This document shows positions 18,947-27,379 of a DNA stretch of 64,000 nucleotides, in pieces. Both the position numbers and the translations under genes were made by a program. The stretch is from Desulfopila aestuarii DSM 18488 (lineage in GTDB: Bacteria; Desulfobacterota; Desulfobulbia; Desulfobulbales; Desulfocapsaceae), in contig NZ_FRFE01000008.1 in the NCBI RefSeq assembly GCF_900143695.1, positions 1-64,000 on the forward strand. Direction: 5' to 3'. The notes beneath the pieces are model-generated. The model saw nothing but the letters and a program-made list of their open reading frames with translations, made no database searches and was not told the DNA's origin. Numbering within the stretch: the stretch's first letter is position 1; each line of letters starts with the position of its first letter.

Positions 18947-19423
18947 TCAGCCAGGATCAGGCCGCAGATGTTCCGGCATGCGGATGGCAATAACCCGCCC
19001 CTTGGCCGTCACCTTGCCTTCGGCAATGACCGAAGCGGTGACGATGGTCTTTTTGCCCTTGATCTCCTCCACTCTGGCCCGAATCTCAAGTTCTCCCCCC
19101 AGGGGGGTTGGCAGCAGATAATCCACGTGGAGTGAGCCGGTCACATAGCGAAACGGTGGATTGGTTCCCGGCTCCCGCCCTTCTGCCCGATAAGCCGCAG
19201 CAGCGGCTGTACCGACACAATGACAATCCACCAGCGATGCAACCAGTCCCCCATACACATAACCGGGAAAAGCAAGGTGATACTCTTTCGGGGTAAAGCG
19301 TGCCACAGACTCTTCCCCTTCCCAAAAGCTGCGGATATGATGCCCCTCTGGATTTTTCGGGCCGCAACCATAGCAGTGCTGCAGCGATTCGGGATAATAG
19401 TCCTGAAAAGATTTTTCGCTCAT
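18947..19423 (-). CDS. Hotdog-fold (PaaI-like) thioesterase family protein
   Basis: A 158-residue single-domain hotdog protein. The N-terminal CYGCGPKNPEG motif and the GYVYGGLVASLVDCHCVGTAAAAAY helix are typical of 4HBT/PaaI-like acyl-CoA thioesterases, followed by the strands VTGSLHVDYLLPTPLGGELEIRARV. Such enzymes hydrolyse acyl-CoA, possibly acting here on stalled acyl-CoA from the neighbouring 2-oxoacid dehydrogenase route. I placed the start at the ATG 19423 because AGGAGGGAG lies directly upstream; the frame remains open further up but has no ribosome site. It converges on the amino-acid dehydrogenase gene. The substrate is unknown. Confidence 0.82.
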   Translation of the reverse strand: MSEKSFQDYYPESLQHCYGCGPKNPEGHHIRSFWEGEESVARFTPKEYHLAFPGYVYGGLVASLVDCHCVGTAAAAAYRAEGREPGTNPPFRYVTGSLHVDYLLPTPLGGELEIRARVEEIKGKKTIVTASVIAEGKVTAKGRVIAIRMPEHLRPDPG

Positions 19424-19775
19424 ACTCCCTCCTGATTGTATGTGCAAACCGTATTCATCATCAACCTGCTTTCTCTCATGCAAAAAAGCAAATAGAATCA
19501 AACGGTAATCTATTTTTTCCGAGCACGCCAGCATATCTCAACGCTTCTGTCCCAAGTGGATCAATAAGATTCAGAAGACACCGAGAATTAGGAATTTAGC
19601 TCAATATACTATTGACATTTTCCAAAACAGATGTAAGACTTGCCCGCATATGGGTGTTGTGCCTCTCAACAGTTTTATCAGTGAACGACTCGCATCATCC
19701 TTTTGCATGCGCGAAGATCGTACCGGATGAAAGAGTTTGTCATATCAGCATGCCAGCTTCTAGGGAGAGACGACG
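19424..19775. other. Intergenic region upstream of the small peptide gene
   Basis: A 352-bp region that has to hold the thioesterase promoter (minus) and that of the 49-codon gene (plus). A TTGACA box at 19612-19617 with a weak -10 (AAGACT or TAAGAC at 19634-19640) is the best plus-strand promoter candidate. Nothing else is recognised. Confidence 0.35.
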
Positions 19776-19925
19776 ATGAAAATGAAACAATTTTTTCACC
19801 TCACTTTTATCTTTCTGGTCCTTGCCTGCTTAGCCCACTCTGCAGCTGCCATTACCGACCAGAAACGATGGAATGTTCCTATCTCAGCAGACGACAACTT
19901 TATTGCCATCGCCTATAACCGCTGA
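19776..19925 (+). CDS. Small exported peptide, 49 residues (uncharacterised)
   Basis: A short gene with its own ribosome site (GGGAGAG, 6 bases before ATG) and its own terminator 30 bp beyond the stop. The peptide has a textbook Sec signal: MKMKQ, a hydrophobic core FHLTFIFLVLACLA, then a signal peptidase I site after HSAAA. The predicted mature part is only about 24 residues, beginning ITDQKRWNVPIS and containing one Trp and one Tyr but no Cys. I do not recognise it. It is not clearly part of an operon: the nearest plus-strand gene, an ABC-F ATPase, starts 144 bp later behind the terminator. The independent promoter-to-terminator layout argues that it is real. Confidence 0.6.
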   Translation: MKMKQFFHLTFIFLVLACLAHSAAAITDQKRWNVPISADDNFIAIAYNR

Positions 19926-19955
19926 CCTCCATCGTATCGACCATCTTTTGAGAAG

Positions 19956-20005
19956 AGGCGACAGGTGGCTGCCCATTACGGGTCCCACCTGATTCGCCTT
20001 TTTTG
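19956..20005 (+). terminator. Intrinsic terminator after the small exported peptide
   Basis: Interrupted stem AGGCG-A-CAGGTGG pairing with CCACCTG-ATT-CGCCT and followed by a run of six T (about 19999-20004). This is a typical rho-independent terminator on the plus strand. Confidence 0.75.
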
Positions 20006-20069
20006 TTGTCTCCACTCCGCACCTATGGTAGTTTCCCGCCATTTTTCCTTTTAACAACAGATTCACGCC

Positions 20070-21692
20070 ATGATACATCTCACCAACATCTCGAAACAGC
20101 ACGGCTCCCAGATTGTCTTCAGCGGAGCCAGCCTGCAGATTCTGCCCCAGACCAGAACCGGCCTCGTCGGCCCCAATGGTGCCGGCAAGACCTCAATTTT
20201 TCGACTCATTACCGGCGAGGAAGAAGCTGATAAAGGCGAGATCTCCTGCTCAAAGAAGACTGTTATCGGCTATTTCTCCCAGGATGTTGGGGAGATGTCT
20301 GGCTGCACGGTACTGGAAGAAGTGATGTCTGCCGCCGGCGACCTCGTCCAACTCGGCGTGCAGATGCGGGAGATGGAAGCGCAGATGAGTGAGCCTATGG
20401 AAGATGATGCCCTCGCCGAACTGCTGGAACGCTATGGCACCATCACTGAGATCTTCGAACATCGGGGCGGGTACGATCTTGACGCCCGCGCAAAGGCAGT
20501 GCTCTCAGGCCTCGGCTTTGCCGACAGCGACTTTTCCCTGCCGGTAGAAACATATAGCGGTGGCTGGAAAATGCGTATCGCCCTCGCCAAGATTCTCACC
20601 ATCAACCCGGATGTGCTGCTGCTGGACGAGCCCACCAACCACCTCGACATCGAATCGATCCTCTGGCTTGAGGAGTGGCTCAGCAGTTCCTATAAAGGGG
20701 CTCTGCTGATGACCTGCCATGACCGCGACTTCATGAACCGCATCGTCTCACGGATCATCGAGATAGCCAACGGCCAGGCAACCACCTATAACGGCAACTA
20801 CGATTTCTACCTGCAGGAACGGGAAATCCGCAGGGAGCAGTTGCTGGCCAGCTACCGCCGTCAGCAGGAAATGCTCGCCAAGGAAGAGGATTTCATCGCC
20901 AAATTCGGAGCCAGAGCTTCTCATGCCGCCCAGGTCCAGTCACGGGTCAAGAAGTTGGAGAAGATTGAGCGTATCGAGATCCCGCCGGAGCAACGGGTAA
21001 TAAAATTCGATTTTCCAGTACCGCCGAGGAGCGGTGACGACGTCCTCCACCTGAAAGATCTCAGCAAAGAATGGACGACTGTCACCGGTGAACTCCGGCC
21101 GGTGTTTCACGGCCTGACCGGCACCATTCGTCGCCTCGAAAAAATTGCCCTGGTGGGCGTTAACGGCGCCGGTAAATCGACGCTGCTGAAGATCATTGCC
21201 GGCCAGACCGAGCCAACCGAGGGCGAGGTCATCACCGGCGCGAGTGTCACCACCGGTTATTTCAGCCAGCATGCCATGGATATTCTCAACCCCGAGCACA
21301 CGGTATTCGAGGCGGTTCAGGAGAGCTTGCCCTTAGAGAACATCGGCGTTATCCGTAACCTGCTGGGAGCTTTTCTTTTTAGCGGCGACGATGCGGACAA
21401 ACGGATCGCCAACCTCTCAGGAGGCGAAAAGAGCCGGGTTGTACTGGCGAAGTTGCTGGCCCGACCGTTGAACTTCCTGATTCTCGATGAACCGACCAAC
21501 CATCTGGACATCCTGTCGCGCGAGGTACTCCTCGAGGCGTTACAGAAGTTTGAAGGGACTGTCCTGCTGGTGAGCCACGATCGTCACTTCCTCCGCTCAC
21601 TGGTCAACCGGGTCTTTGAAATCGACCACGGCGAAATGCGTATCTACGAAGGCGATTACGATTATTACCTGCGCGAAACCAGGGACGAATAA
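20070..21692 (+). CDS. ABC-F family ATPase (ribosome-associated type)
   Basis: Soluble duplicated ABC ATPase of 540 residues with no membrane segment, hence ABC-F. NBD1: Walker A GPNGAGKTS (near residue 34), signature YSGGWKMRIALA, Walker B LLLDEPTNHLD. A charged linker with the basic helix EIRREQLLASYRRQQEMLAKEEDFIAKF (the P-site tRNA interaction motif region) joins NBD2, which has an intact Walker A GVNGAGKST, LSGGEKSRVVLA and LILDEPTNHLD. ABC-F proteins act on the ribosome as translation factors or antibiotic-protection factors. The subfamily (Uup, YheS or other) cannot be set by eye. A second, different ABC-F gene follows 271 bp downstream, separated by a hairpin terminator. Confidence 0.9.
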   Translation: MIHLTNISKQHGSQIVFSGASLQILPQTRTGLVGPNGAGKTSIFRLITGEEEADKGEISCSKKTVIGYFSQDVGEMSGCTVLEEVMSAAGDLVQLGVQMREMEAQMSEPMEDDALAELLERYGTITEIFEHRGGYDLDARAKAVLSGLGFADSDFSLPVETYSGGWKMRIALAKILTINPDVLLLDEPTNHLDIESILWLEEWLSSSYKGALLMTCHDRDFMNRIVSRIIEIANGQATTYNGNYDFYLQEREIRREQLLASYRRQQEMLAKEEDFIAKFGARASHAAQVQSRVKKLEKIERIEIPPEQRVIKFDFPVPPRSGDDVLHLKDLSKEWTTVTGELRPVFHGLTGTIRRLEKIALVGVNGAGKSTLLKIIAGQTEPTEGEVITGASVTTGYFSQHAMDILNPEHTVFEAVQESLPLENIGVIRNLLGAFLFSGDDADKRIANLSGGEKSRVVLAKLLARPLNFLILDEPTNHLDILSREVLLEALQKFEGTVLLVSHDRHFLRSLVNRVFEIDHGEMRIYEGDYDYYLRETRDE

Positions 21693-21742
21693 ACGCTCTG
21701 CACAATTCGCACCGCGCAAGCGACCATTAACCCACTCATCCC

Positions 21743-21783
21743 GCTCACTTCGGAAGCAACGAAGTGAGCAGCCGACGTTTTTT
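21743..21783 (+). terminator. Terminator-like hairpin between the two ABC-F genes
   Basis: Perfect 10-bp stem GCTCACTTCG (21743-21752) and CGAAGTGAGC (21760-21769), 7-base loop, with a run of six T at 21778-21783 displaced by 8 bases. It probably ends transcription of the first ABC-F gene, so the two are separate units. Confidence 0.6.
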
Positions 21784-21963
21784 CGCAGCAAGTGAATTTC
21801 AGCAAAAAGCAAATACGGTTTGATATTTTCCACAAGTCCATTATGATGGCCGCTTCACAAATTACGCAAAAACCGATATTTCAGCTAACACCCCACAAGG
21901 TACCCAACTGGACACAGTATCACTCTCTGTCCTGATCCTTTTTCCGTTCTCAAGAGTTATTTC

Positions 21964-23580
21964 ATGATTCATGCTTCAAATATTGCCCTTTCGTACGGCA
22001 AGCGCGTCATCTTCAAAGACGTCAATATTAAGTTCACTCCCGGTAACTGTTATGGCCTGATTGGCGCCAATGGTGCAGGAAAGTCCACCTTCTTGAAAAT
22101 TCTCGCAGGTCAGATGGATCCCGATAAAGGCGAAGTCAATGTTGATGCACGCCAGAGAATTGCAGTGCTCAACCAGGACCAGTTCGCCTTTGATGAGTTT
22201 ACAGTCGCCAAAACCGTGCTCATGGCTCATACCCGCCTGCTAGAAGTGCTTGAAGAGCGCGATGCGCTCTATGCCAAGACCGAATTCACCGAAGAAGACG
22301 GAATCAGAAGCGGGGAGCTCGAAGCGGAATTCGCAGAAATGAACGGGTATGAAATCGAGTCGGAAGCGGCCACCTTGCTCTCCGGGCTCGGTATTGGTGA
22401 AGAGCTTCGCGAAAAGAAGATGAAAGAACTGGAGGGCGGCGAGAAGGTAAGAGTACTGCTTGCCCAGGCGCTCTTCGGAAACCCTGATATTCTGCTGCTG
22501 GACGAGCCCACCAATAACCTCGACCGCAAGTCGATCGTCTGGCTGGAAGGCTTTCTCGAACGGTTCCAGAACACCGTCATCATCGTCTCCCATGACCGGC
22601 ATTTCCTCAACCAGGTCTGTACCCACATGGCTGACATCGACTACGGCCAGATCAGGGTATATGTCGGTAACTACGATTTCTGGTACCAGGCCTCCGAACT
22701 GCTGAAAACCCAGCGTCAGGACGCGAGTCGCAAGGCGGATGCCAAGGCAAAAGAGTTAAAAGAGTTCATCTCCCGATTCTCCTCCAACGCCTCGAAAGCC
22801 AAGCAGGCAACCTCACGCAAGAAACTCCTCGACAAACTTGAATTGGAAGAATTGCCGGCTTCATCGCGTAAATATCCGTTCATCCTATTCAAGCCCGGTC
22901 GTTCCTGCGGCGATGTCATCCTTGAAATCGACCGTATCAGCAAAACCATCGACGGCACCAAAGTGCTGGACAACTTCTCTATGGTGGTCAACAAAGGCGA
23001 GAAGATTGGTTTTGTCGGCACAAACAGCCTCGCAATAACCACTCTGTTCCAGATCCTGACCGGAGAGCTTGAGCCGGACAGCGGCACCTTCCGCTGGGGC
23101 CTCACCATGAGTCACAGTTATTTCCCCAAGGAAAACAGTGATTTTTTCACAGCCAGCAAAACGCTGGTCGACTGGCTGCGGGAATATATCCCCCCCACCG
23201 AGGGTGAAAGTTTTGCCCGGGGATTCCTTGGCAAAATGCTCTTTTCCGGCGATGAGGCTCTTAAGAAAACAAGCGTCCTCTCTGGTGGCGAGAAGGTTCG
23301 CTGCATGTTGGCGCGCATGATGCTTTCCGATGCCAACGCCCTTATCTTCGATGAGCCCACCAACCACCTGGACCTCGAATCGATCACTGCCCTCAATAAC
23401 GCCTTGAAGGCATTTCCTGAAATCATCTTGTTCTCCTCCCACGACCATACCCTCATGGCAACGGTCGCCAGCCGGATCATTGAGATTCTGCCTGGGGGGT
23501 ATATCGATAAGATGCTGCCTTTTGACGACTACCTTGAGGATGCAGGGGTTCAAGAGCTACAGGCGCAATACCGCCGGTAA
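21964..23580 (+). CDS. ABC-F family ATPase with degenerate second Walker A (YbiT/YkpA-like)
   Basis: A 538-residue ABC-F protein. NBD1 is complete: GANGAGKST, LEGGEKVRVLLAQ and LLLDEPTNNLD. NBD2 has a normal signature (LSGGEKVRCMLARMM) and Walker B (LIFDEPTNHLD), but its Walker A reads GTNSLAIT (residues 352-359). Both middle glycines and the essential Lys are replaced, so that ATP site should bind or hydrolyse nucleotide poorly. Overall length and the start MIHASNIALSYGKRVIF resemble the YbiT/YkpA group. The mature protein should act in the cytoplasm on ribosomes. It has its own terminator and lies downstream of another ABC-F gene. Confidence 0.9.
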   Translation: MIHASNIALSYGKRVIFKDVNIKFTPGNCYGLIGANGAGKSTFLKILAGQMDPDKGEVNVDARQRIAVLNQDQFAFDEFTVAKTVLMAHTRLLEVLEERDALYAKTEFTEEDGIRSGELEAEFAEMNGYEIESEAATLLSGLGIGEELREKKMKELEGGEKVRVLLAQALFGNPDILLLDEPTNNLDRKSIVWLEGFLERFQNTVIIVSHDRHFLNQVCTHMADIDYGQIRVYVGNYDFWYQASELLKTQRQDASRKADAKAKELKEFISRFSSNASKAKQATSRKKLLDKLELEELPASSRKYPFILFKPGRSCGDVILEIDRISKTIDGTKVLDNFSMVVNKGEKIGFVGTNSLAITTLFQILTGELEPDSGTFRWGLTMSHSYFPKENSDFFTASKTLVDWLREYIPPTEGESFARGFLGKMLFSGDEALKKTSVLSGGEKVRCMLARMMLSDANALIFDEPTNHLDLESITALNNALKAFPEIILFSSHDHTLMATVASRIIEILPGGYIDKMLPFDDYLEDAGVQELQAQYRR

Positions 23581-23592
23581 GACACTTCCATC

Positions 23593-23640
23593 ACGGCATC
23601 GGAACCGAAAGGCGATAACTCGCGAGTTCCGATGCCGTTT
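23593..23640 (+). terminator. Hairpin terminator after second ABC-F gene
   Basis: Perfect 13-bp stem ACGGCATCGGAAC (23593-23605) and GTTCCGATGCCGT (23626-23638) with a 20-base loop and a short T tail, 12 bp beyond the stop codon. Confidence 0.65.
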
Positions 23641-23831
23641 ACAAAGATCTACCTACGAAAAAGTACATTCTCTTCACTTTTGTCACATCTCAAAGCGCCA
23701 TTGTCAGACTGACACTCTCGTTCGAACTTCCAACCTCGCTCTCTTTCAAAACCTGCACCAGTTCACAATGCACTGAATTTTAACACGTTAGGAAACTTCC
23801 CCGCCAGAAGTTGCACCGAATCAATATCTTC

Positions 23832-23847
23832 TGGCACACTTTCTGCT
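23832..23847 (+). promoter_or_regulatory. Candidate sigma-54 promoter upstream of modE
   Basis: TGGCACACTTTCTGCT carries GG and GC separated by exactly 10 bases and matches the consensus TGGCAC-N5-TTGCW except for C in place of the first T of the -12 box. It lies 67 bp before the modE ATG. Function is inferred from sequence only. Confidence 0.4.
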
Positions 23848-23870
23848 TTACCATTTGAAATTTTTGTCGT

Positions 23871-23885
23871 ATTCGTTATTCGAAT
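23871..23885. promoter_or_regulatory. Palindrome in the modE leader, possible operator
   Basis: ATTCG-TTATT-CGAAT is a perfect 5-bp inverted repeat with a 5-base spacer, 28 bp before the modE start and downstream of the sigma-54-like box. ModE binds AT-rich palindromes and often represses mod operons, so this could be its site, but it does not match the enterobacterial ModE consensus closely. Confidence 0.25.
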
Positions 23886-23913
23886 TTCGCACAACGGCAA
23901 CCAAAAGGAATGT

Positions 23914-24723
23914 ATGGTGAAAAAACTTCAGCAGACAATTGCAGCGACGTCCCTGCTGGGACTTACCGGCCAGAACGCCGCTATTGACGATCCAATTCTT
24001 GCACTGCTCCATGCCGTCGGCACCAACGGCTCCATCAATCAGGCAGCGAAATCTGTCGGGCTCAGCTACAAAGCCGCCTGGGAAAGGATCGAAGCCTTGA
24101 ACAATCTCTCCCCTTTACCACTGATTGTCCGCCAGACAGGGGGCAGCGGCGGTGGCGGCACGGTTCTCACTGAGTATGGCCAGCAGTTTTTACAAAAAGC
24201 ACTTCTTTTTCAGCAACATCTGAAGAAGCTTGTCACCTTTTTTCAGGATACTCCAGAGGAGGCTCTGGCGATGCTCAAAACCATACATGGAATGGAAATG
24301 AAAATCAGCGCCCGTAATGTCTGGCTCGGTAACGTACGTGCTATAGAGACTGGGGCAGTCAACAGCGTCGTGACGGTTCGTCTGAAAGGGGAAGATACCA
24401 TCGTCTCCGTCATCACTGAAAATTCGGTGCAACGTCTTGGCCTCGAACCAGGCAAAGAGGTGCTTACCATCGTCAAGGCTCCCTCCGTCATGTTGAGCCA
24501 TGAGGTCGATCCGCAAAAAATCTCAGCACGAAATATCCTGCGTGGCACCATCAACAGGATAGTCGCCGGGATGGTAAACGATGAGGTTGTTATCGACATC
24601 GCCGGTGGTAACACCGTCACTTCTATCCTCACCAGCGAAAGTGTCCGAAGGATGAAGTTGATTCAGGGGATGCCCATCTCCGTCATCATAAAGGCCTCGA
24701 GCGTGCTTCTGGCAATTCCCTGA
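23914..24723 (+). CDS. modE: ModE family molybdate-responsive regulator
   Basis: A 269-residue regulator. The N-terminal winged helix (about 25-110; INQAAKSVGLSYKAAWERIEALN and LTEYGQQFL) is of the LysR-like ModE type. Two Mop/TOBE domains follow, with repeated starts MKISARNVWLGNVRAI (about 129) and KISARNILRGTINRI (about 205), which bind molybdate or tungstate at the dimer interface. With molybdate bound, ModE usually represses uptake and activates Mo-enzyme or cofactor genes. It stands first in a modE-A-B-C array on the same strand. An AAGGA sits a few bases before the ATG. Confidence 0.93.
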   Translation: MVKKLQQTIAATSLLGLTGQNAAIDDPILALLHAVGTNGSINQAAKSVGLSYKAAWERIEALNNLSPLPLIVRQTGGSGGGGTVLTEYGQQFLQKALLFQQHLKKLVTFFQDTPEEALAMLKTIHGMEMKISARNVWLGNVRAIETGAVNSVVTVRLKGEDTIVSVITENSVQRLGLEPGKEVLTIVKAPSVMLSHEVDPQKISARNILRGTINRIVAGMVNDEVVIDIAGGNTVTSILTSESVRRMKLIQGMPISVIIKASSVLLAIP

Positions 24724-24826
24724 TGTTACTATTCTCCCGATAAAACTTTTGGGCCAGTATTGTGAGAAACGATAACAGATTCCAACCAAACGTAATTGTC
24801 GCACCCACCATCATAAGGAGTTGCCC

Positions 24827-25591
24827 ATGCAGCCGTTCAGATTAGCATTTATCCTGGCCGTTACAATTGTCACCGTATTGACTTTCTCTCTGTCCCAGGC
24901 CGCAGAAGTGCGCATTTCGGCTGCCGCCAGCATGACAAATGTTATCCATGAGCTGTCAGCACAATTTGTTGCCCAGCACCCTGACGTAACGATTGTGCCC
25001 AACTTTGGCCCTTCCGGCGGTCTTGCCAAACAGATCCAGCAGGGAGCTCCTGCCGATCTCTACATCTCGGCCAATACGAAATGGATGAAACTGCTCGTCG
25101 ACGAAAAGCTGATCGCACCGGGAACCAAAGCTATATTTGCCTACAATAGTCTGGTTTTTGTGGGCCAACACGAAAAACGGATTACTGCCCTTGCCGATCT
25201 GCCGGAACTTGAGCGCATCGGTATCGGCACACCGACAAGTGTACCTGCGGGGCAATACGCCGCCCAGGCATTACGGGCATCTGGCCTCTATGACCAGCTG
25301 CTGAAAAGCGGCAAACTCGTTATGGCCAAGGATGTGCGTCAGGCCTTGATCTATGCGGATCGCGGTGAAACCGACGGTTCGTTCGTCTATAAAACCGACG
25401 CCATGCTTATGACATCTGCCAAAATTCTGTTCGAGGTTCCACAGAATCTCTATGATCCGGTTGCTTATCCCATCGGACTGACCTCTTCCGGAGCGGCCAA
25501 CATTGAAGCGAAGGCGCTGTATGACTATATCGTCTCCCCGGAAGCGAAAACAATTATCGCCAAACACGGCTTTTCCATCGCCTCACATTGA
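24827..25591 (+). CDS. modA: Molybdate ABC transporter periplasmic binding protein
   Basis: Periplasmic molybdate/tungstate-binding protein, 254 residues. An N-terminal signal peptide (MQPFRLAFILAVTIVTVLTFSLSQA, cleaved before AEVRIS) precedes the hallmark SAAASMTNVIHELSAQF and the anion-binding segment NFGPSGGLAKQIQQGAPADLYISA. Later motifs IGIGTPTSVPAGQYA and YADRGETDGSFVYKTD are also typical. I start it at ATG 24827, six bases after AAGGAG; a TTG at 24821 is too close to that site. It works with modB and modC to import molybdate for the cofactor genes nearby. Confidence 0.95.
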   Translation: MQPFRLAFILAVTIVTVLTFSLSQAAEVRISAAASMTNVIHELSAQFVAQHPDVTIVPNFGPSGGLAKQIQQGAPADLYISANTKWMKLLVDEKLIAPGTKAIFAYNSLVFVGQHEKRITALADLPELERIGIGTPTSVPAGQYAAQALRASGLYDQLLKSGKLVMAKDVRQALIYADRGETDGSFVYKTDAMLMTSAKILFEVPQNLYDPVAYPIGLTSSGAANIEAKALYDYIVSPEAKTIIAKHGFSIASH

Positions 25592-25639
25592 TGGACAGCC
25601 ACTTCTTCATCCGTGAGAACTTCGTAAGGTGTATTGACC

Positions 25640-26320
25640 ATGCTGACACTTTCACCACATGATCTCCAGGCTGTCGCCCTTTCCCTGAAGGTCGCGGTCT
25701 CAGCTACCATTCTGGCAACCCCCGCGGGCATTGCCATCGCTTTTTTTCTCGCTTTTGGCAAAATGCGTGGCAAGGCTATAGTTGAGGGAATTATCAACCT
25801 GCCGCTGGTGCTTCCTCCGGTGGTGGTGGGCTATCTGCTGCTGCTCAGTTTTGGCCGAAACGGTTTCATCGGCTCGCTGCTGAACCGCTTTGATATCCAG
25901 ATCATATTCACATTGAAAGCAGCTATCATTGCCTCGATGGTGGTGGGATTCCCACTGTTGGTACGCTCGATCCGGATCGGCATGGAAGCCATCGATCCAG
26001 CCTATTTCAAGGTGGCCAGAACCCTTGGTGCGGGTTGGTGGGACAGCTTTTTTACCATTGCCCTACCGCTTTGCAGCCGGGCGATCTATGCCGGCATGAC
26101 CCTGATGTTTGCCCGCAGTCTTGGCGAATTCGGAGCCACCGTCATCCTGGCCGGCAACATTCCGGGAGTGACACAGACCATTCCCCTGGCCATTTACGAA
26201 TACACCAGCACCCCAGGAGGTGACAGCATGGCCCTCACCCTCTGTCTGGTTTCAATTGTTCTCTCCTTTACGGTGCTGCTGCTAAGTGAAGCAGTAACCA
26301 AACGATTGCGAAAAGGGTAA
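25640..26320 (+). CDS. modB: Molybdate ABC transporter permease
   Basis: Inner-membrane permease of 226 residues with about five membrane helices. The cytoplasmic EAA loop, which docks on the ATPase, is visible as EAIDPAYFKVARTLGAGWWDSFFTIALP (about residues 113-140). RSLGEFGATVILAGNIPGVTQTIPLAIYE is characteristic of ModB/CysT permeases. The ATG at 25640 fits AAGGTG about 9 bases upstream better than the TTG at 25634. It ends 3 bp before modC, implying coupled translation. Confidence 0.94.
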   Translation: MLTLSPHDLQAVALSLKVAVSATILATPAGIAIAFFLAFGKMRGKAIVEGIINLPLVLPPVVVGYLLLLSFGRNGFIGSLLNRFDIQIIFTLKAAIIASMVVGFPLLVRSIRIGMEAIDPAYFKVARTLGAGWWDSFFTIALPLCSRAIYAGMTLMFARSLGEFGATVILAGNIPGVTQTIPLAIYEYTSTPGGDSMALTLCLVSIVLSFTVLLLSEAVTKRLRKG

Positions 26321-26323
26321 CCC

Positions 26324-27379
26324 ATGGAACTTGATGTACACGTACAGAAAAAAATCGGGGATTTTCATCTCGATTGCACCTTTTCGCTCTCCGCCAGCAG
26401 AGCCGGAGTCTTCGGCCCATCCGGCAGCGGAAAATCGACACTTATGCATCTCCTCGCTGGCCTTGCCACAGCCGACAATGGTCACATCCGCCTGGATGAC
26501 CAGATTCTTTTTGACAGCAGCCGTAAGATCAACAAACGACCGGAAGAACGTCGGATCGGCGTGGTTTTTCAGCACGCTCATCTCTTTCCCCATATGAGTG
26601 TACGCCAGAACCTCCTGTATGGCTATTCACGAACAGCTCGGAAAGAACGAAAAATTGAACCGGAAGGACTGTTCAAAGTCCTGGGTGTCGACGTGCTGAA
26701 AGACCGTGATGTAACGACACTGTCGGGTGGAGAACGCCAGCGTGTCGCCCTGGCCCGGACCCTGCTTACCTGCCCTCGCCTGATTCTGATGGATGAACCG
26801 CTGAGCGGCCTCGACGAGGAAAGAAAGTTCCAGATTATCCCCTATCTCGAACGGGTCTTTGGTGAATACTCCATCCCCCTCATCTTTATCAGTCACTCCT
26901 TACTGGAAATGCGGATGATGACAGAAGAGCTACTGGTTATGGAACAGGGGTCAATCACCAGGCAACTGGAAACGGAATCTTTTGCCAGAACCACCTGGGA
27001 TACCGGCCGGAAAGGCTATATCAACCTCATTTCACTTGGACTCTCGCAGCGACACCACGATCTATTTTCCTATAATTGGGGAGATAATTGTCTGATTCTG
27101 ACCGAACCGGGAGAAGCACCAGAAAATCTCTTTGAACTGGACGCCCGTGAGATCATTCTCTTCAAACGTCATCCGGAGGCAACCAGCGCCCGCAACCTCC
27201 TGCAATGTAAAGTCCTGCAGGTTTATATGTCAGGCAATCGGGCACGGGTCGAACTGGAGACAGGCGGCAAGAGTCTAATTGCTCAGATAGTACCGGAATC
27301 GGTACGGGAACTGGGCATCGAGAAAGGTTCCGAAGTAGTTGCAGCAATCAAGGCTTCCGCCTTTTCGCGTATTTTTTAA
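26324..27379 (+). CDS. modC: Molybdate ABC transporter ATPase
   Basis: ATPase subunit, 351 residues. ABC domain: Walker A GPSGSGKST (about residue 31), Q-loop VVFQHAHLFPHMSVRQNL, signature LSGGERQRVALARTL, Walker B LILMDEPLSGLD, and H-loop FISHS. The C-terminal TOBE/Mop domain (about 285-351, TSARNLLQCKVLQVYMSGNRARVEL) allows molybdate-dependent control of transport. Its stop codon overlaps the stop of the convergent pepT gene by 3-4 bases, leaving no room for a terminator between them. Confidence 0.95.
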   Translation: MELDVHVQKKIGDFHLDCTFSLSASRAGVFGPSGSGKSTLMHLLAGLATADNGHIRLDDQILFDSSRKINKRPEERRIGVVFQHAHLFPHMSVRQNLLYGYSRTARKERKIEPEGLFKVLGVDVLKDRDVTTLSGGERQRVALARTLLTCPRLILMDEPLSGLDEERKFQIIPYLERVFGEYSIPLIFISHSLLEMRMMTEELLVMEQGSITRQLETESFARTTWDTGRKGYINLISLGLSQRHHDLFSYNWGDNCLILTEPGEAPENLFELDAREIILFKRHPEATSARNLLQCKVLQVYMSGNRARVELETGGKSLIAQIVPESVRELGIEKGSEVVAAIKASAFSRIF

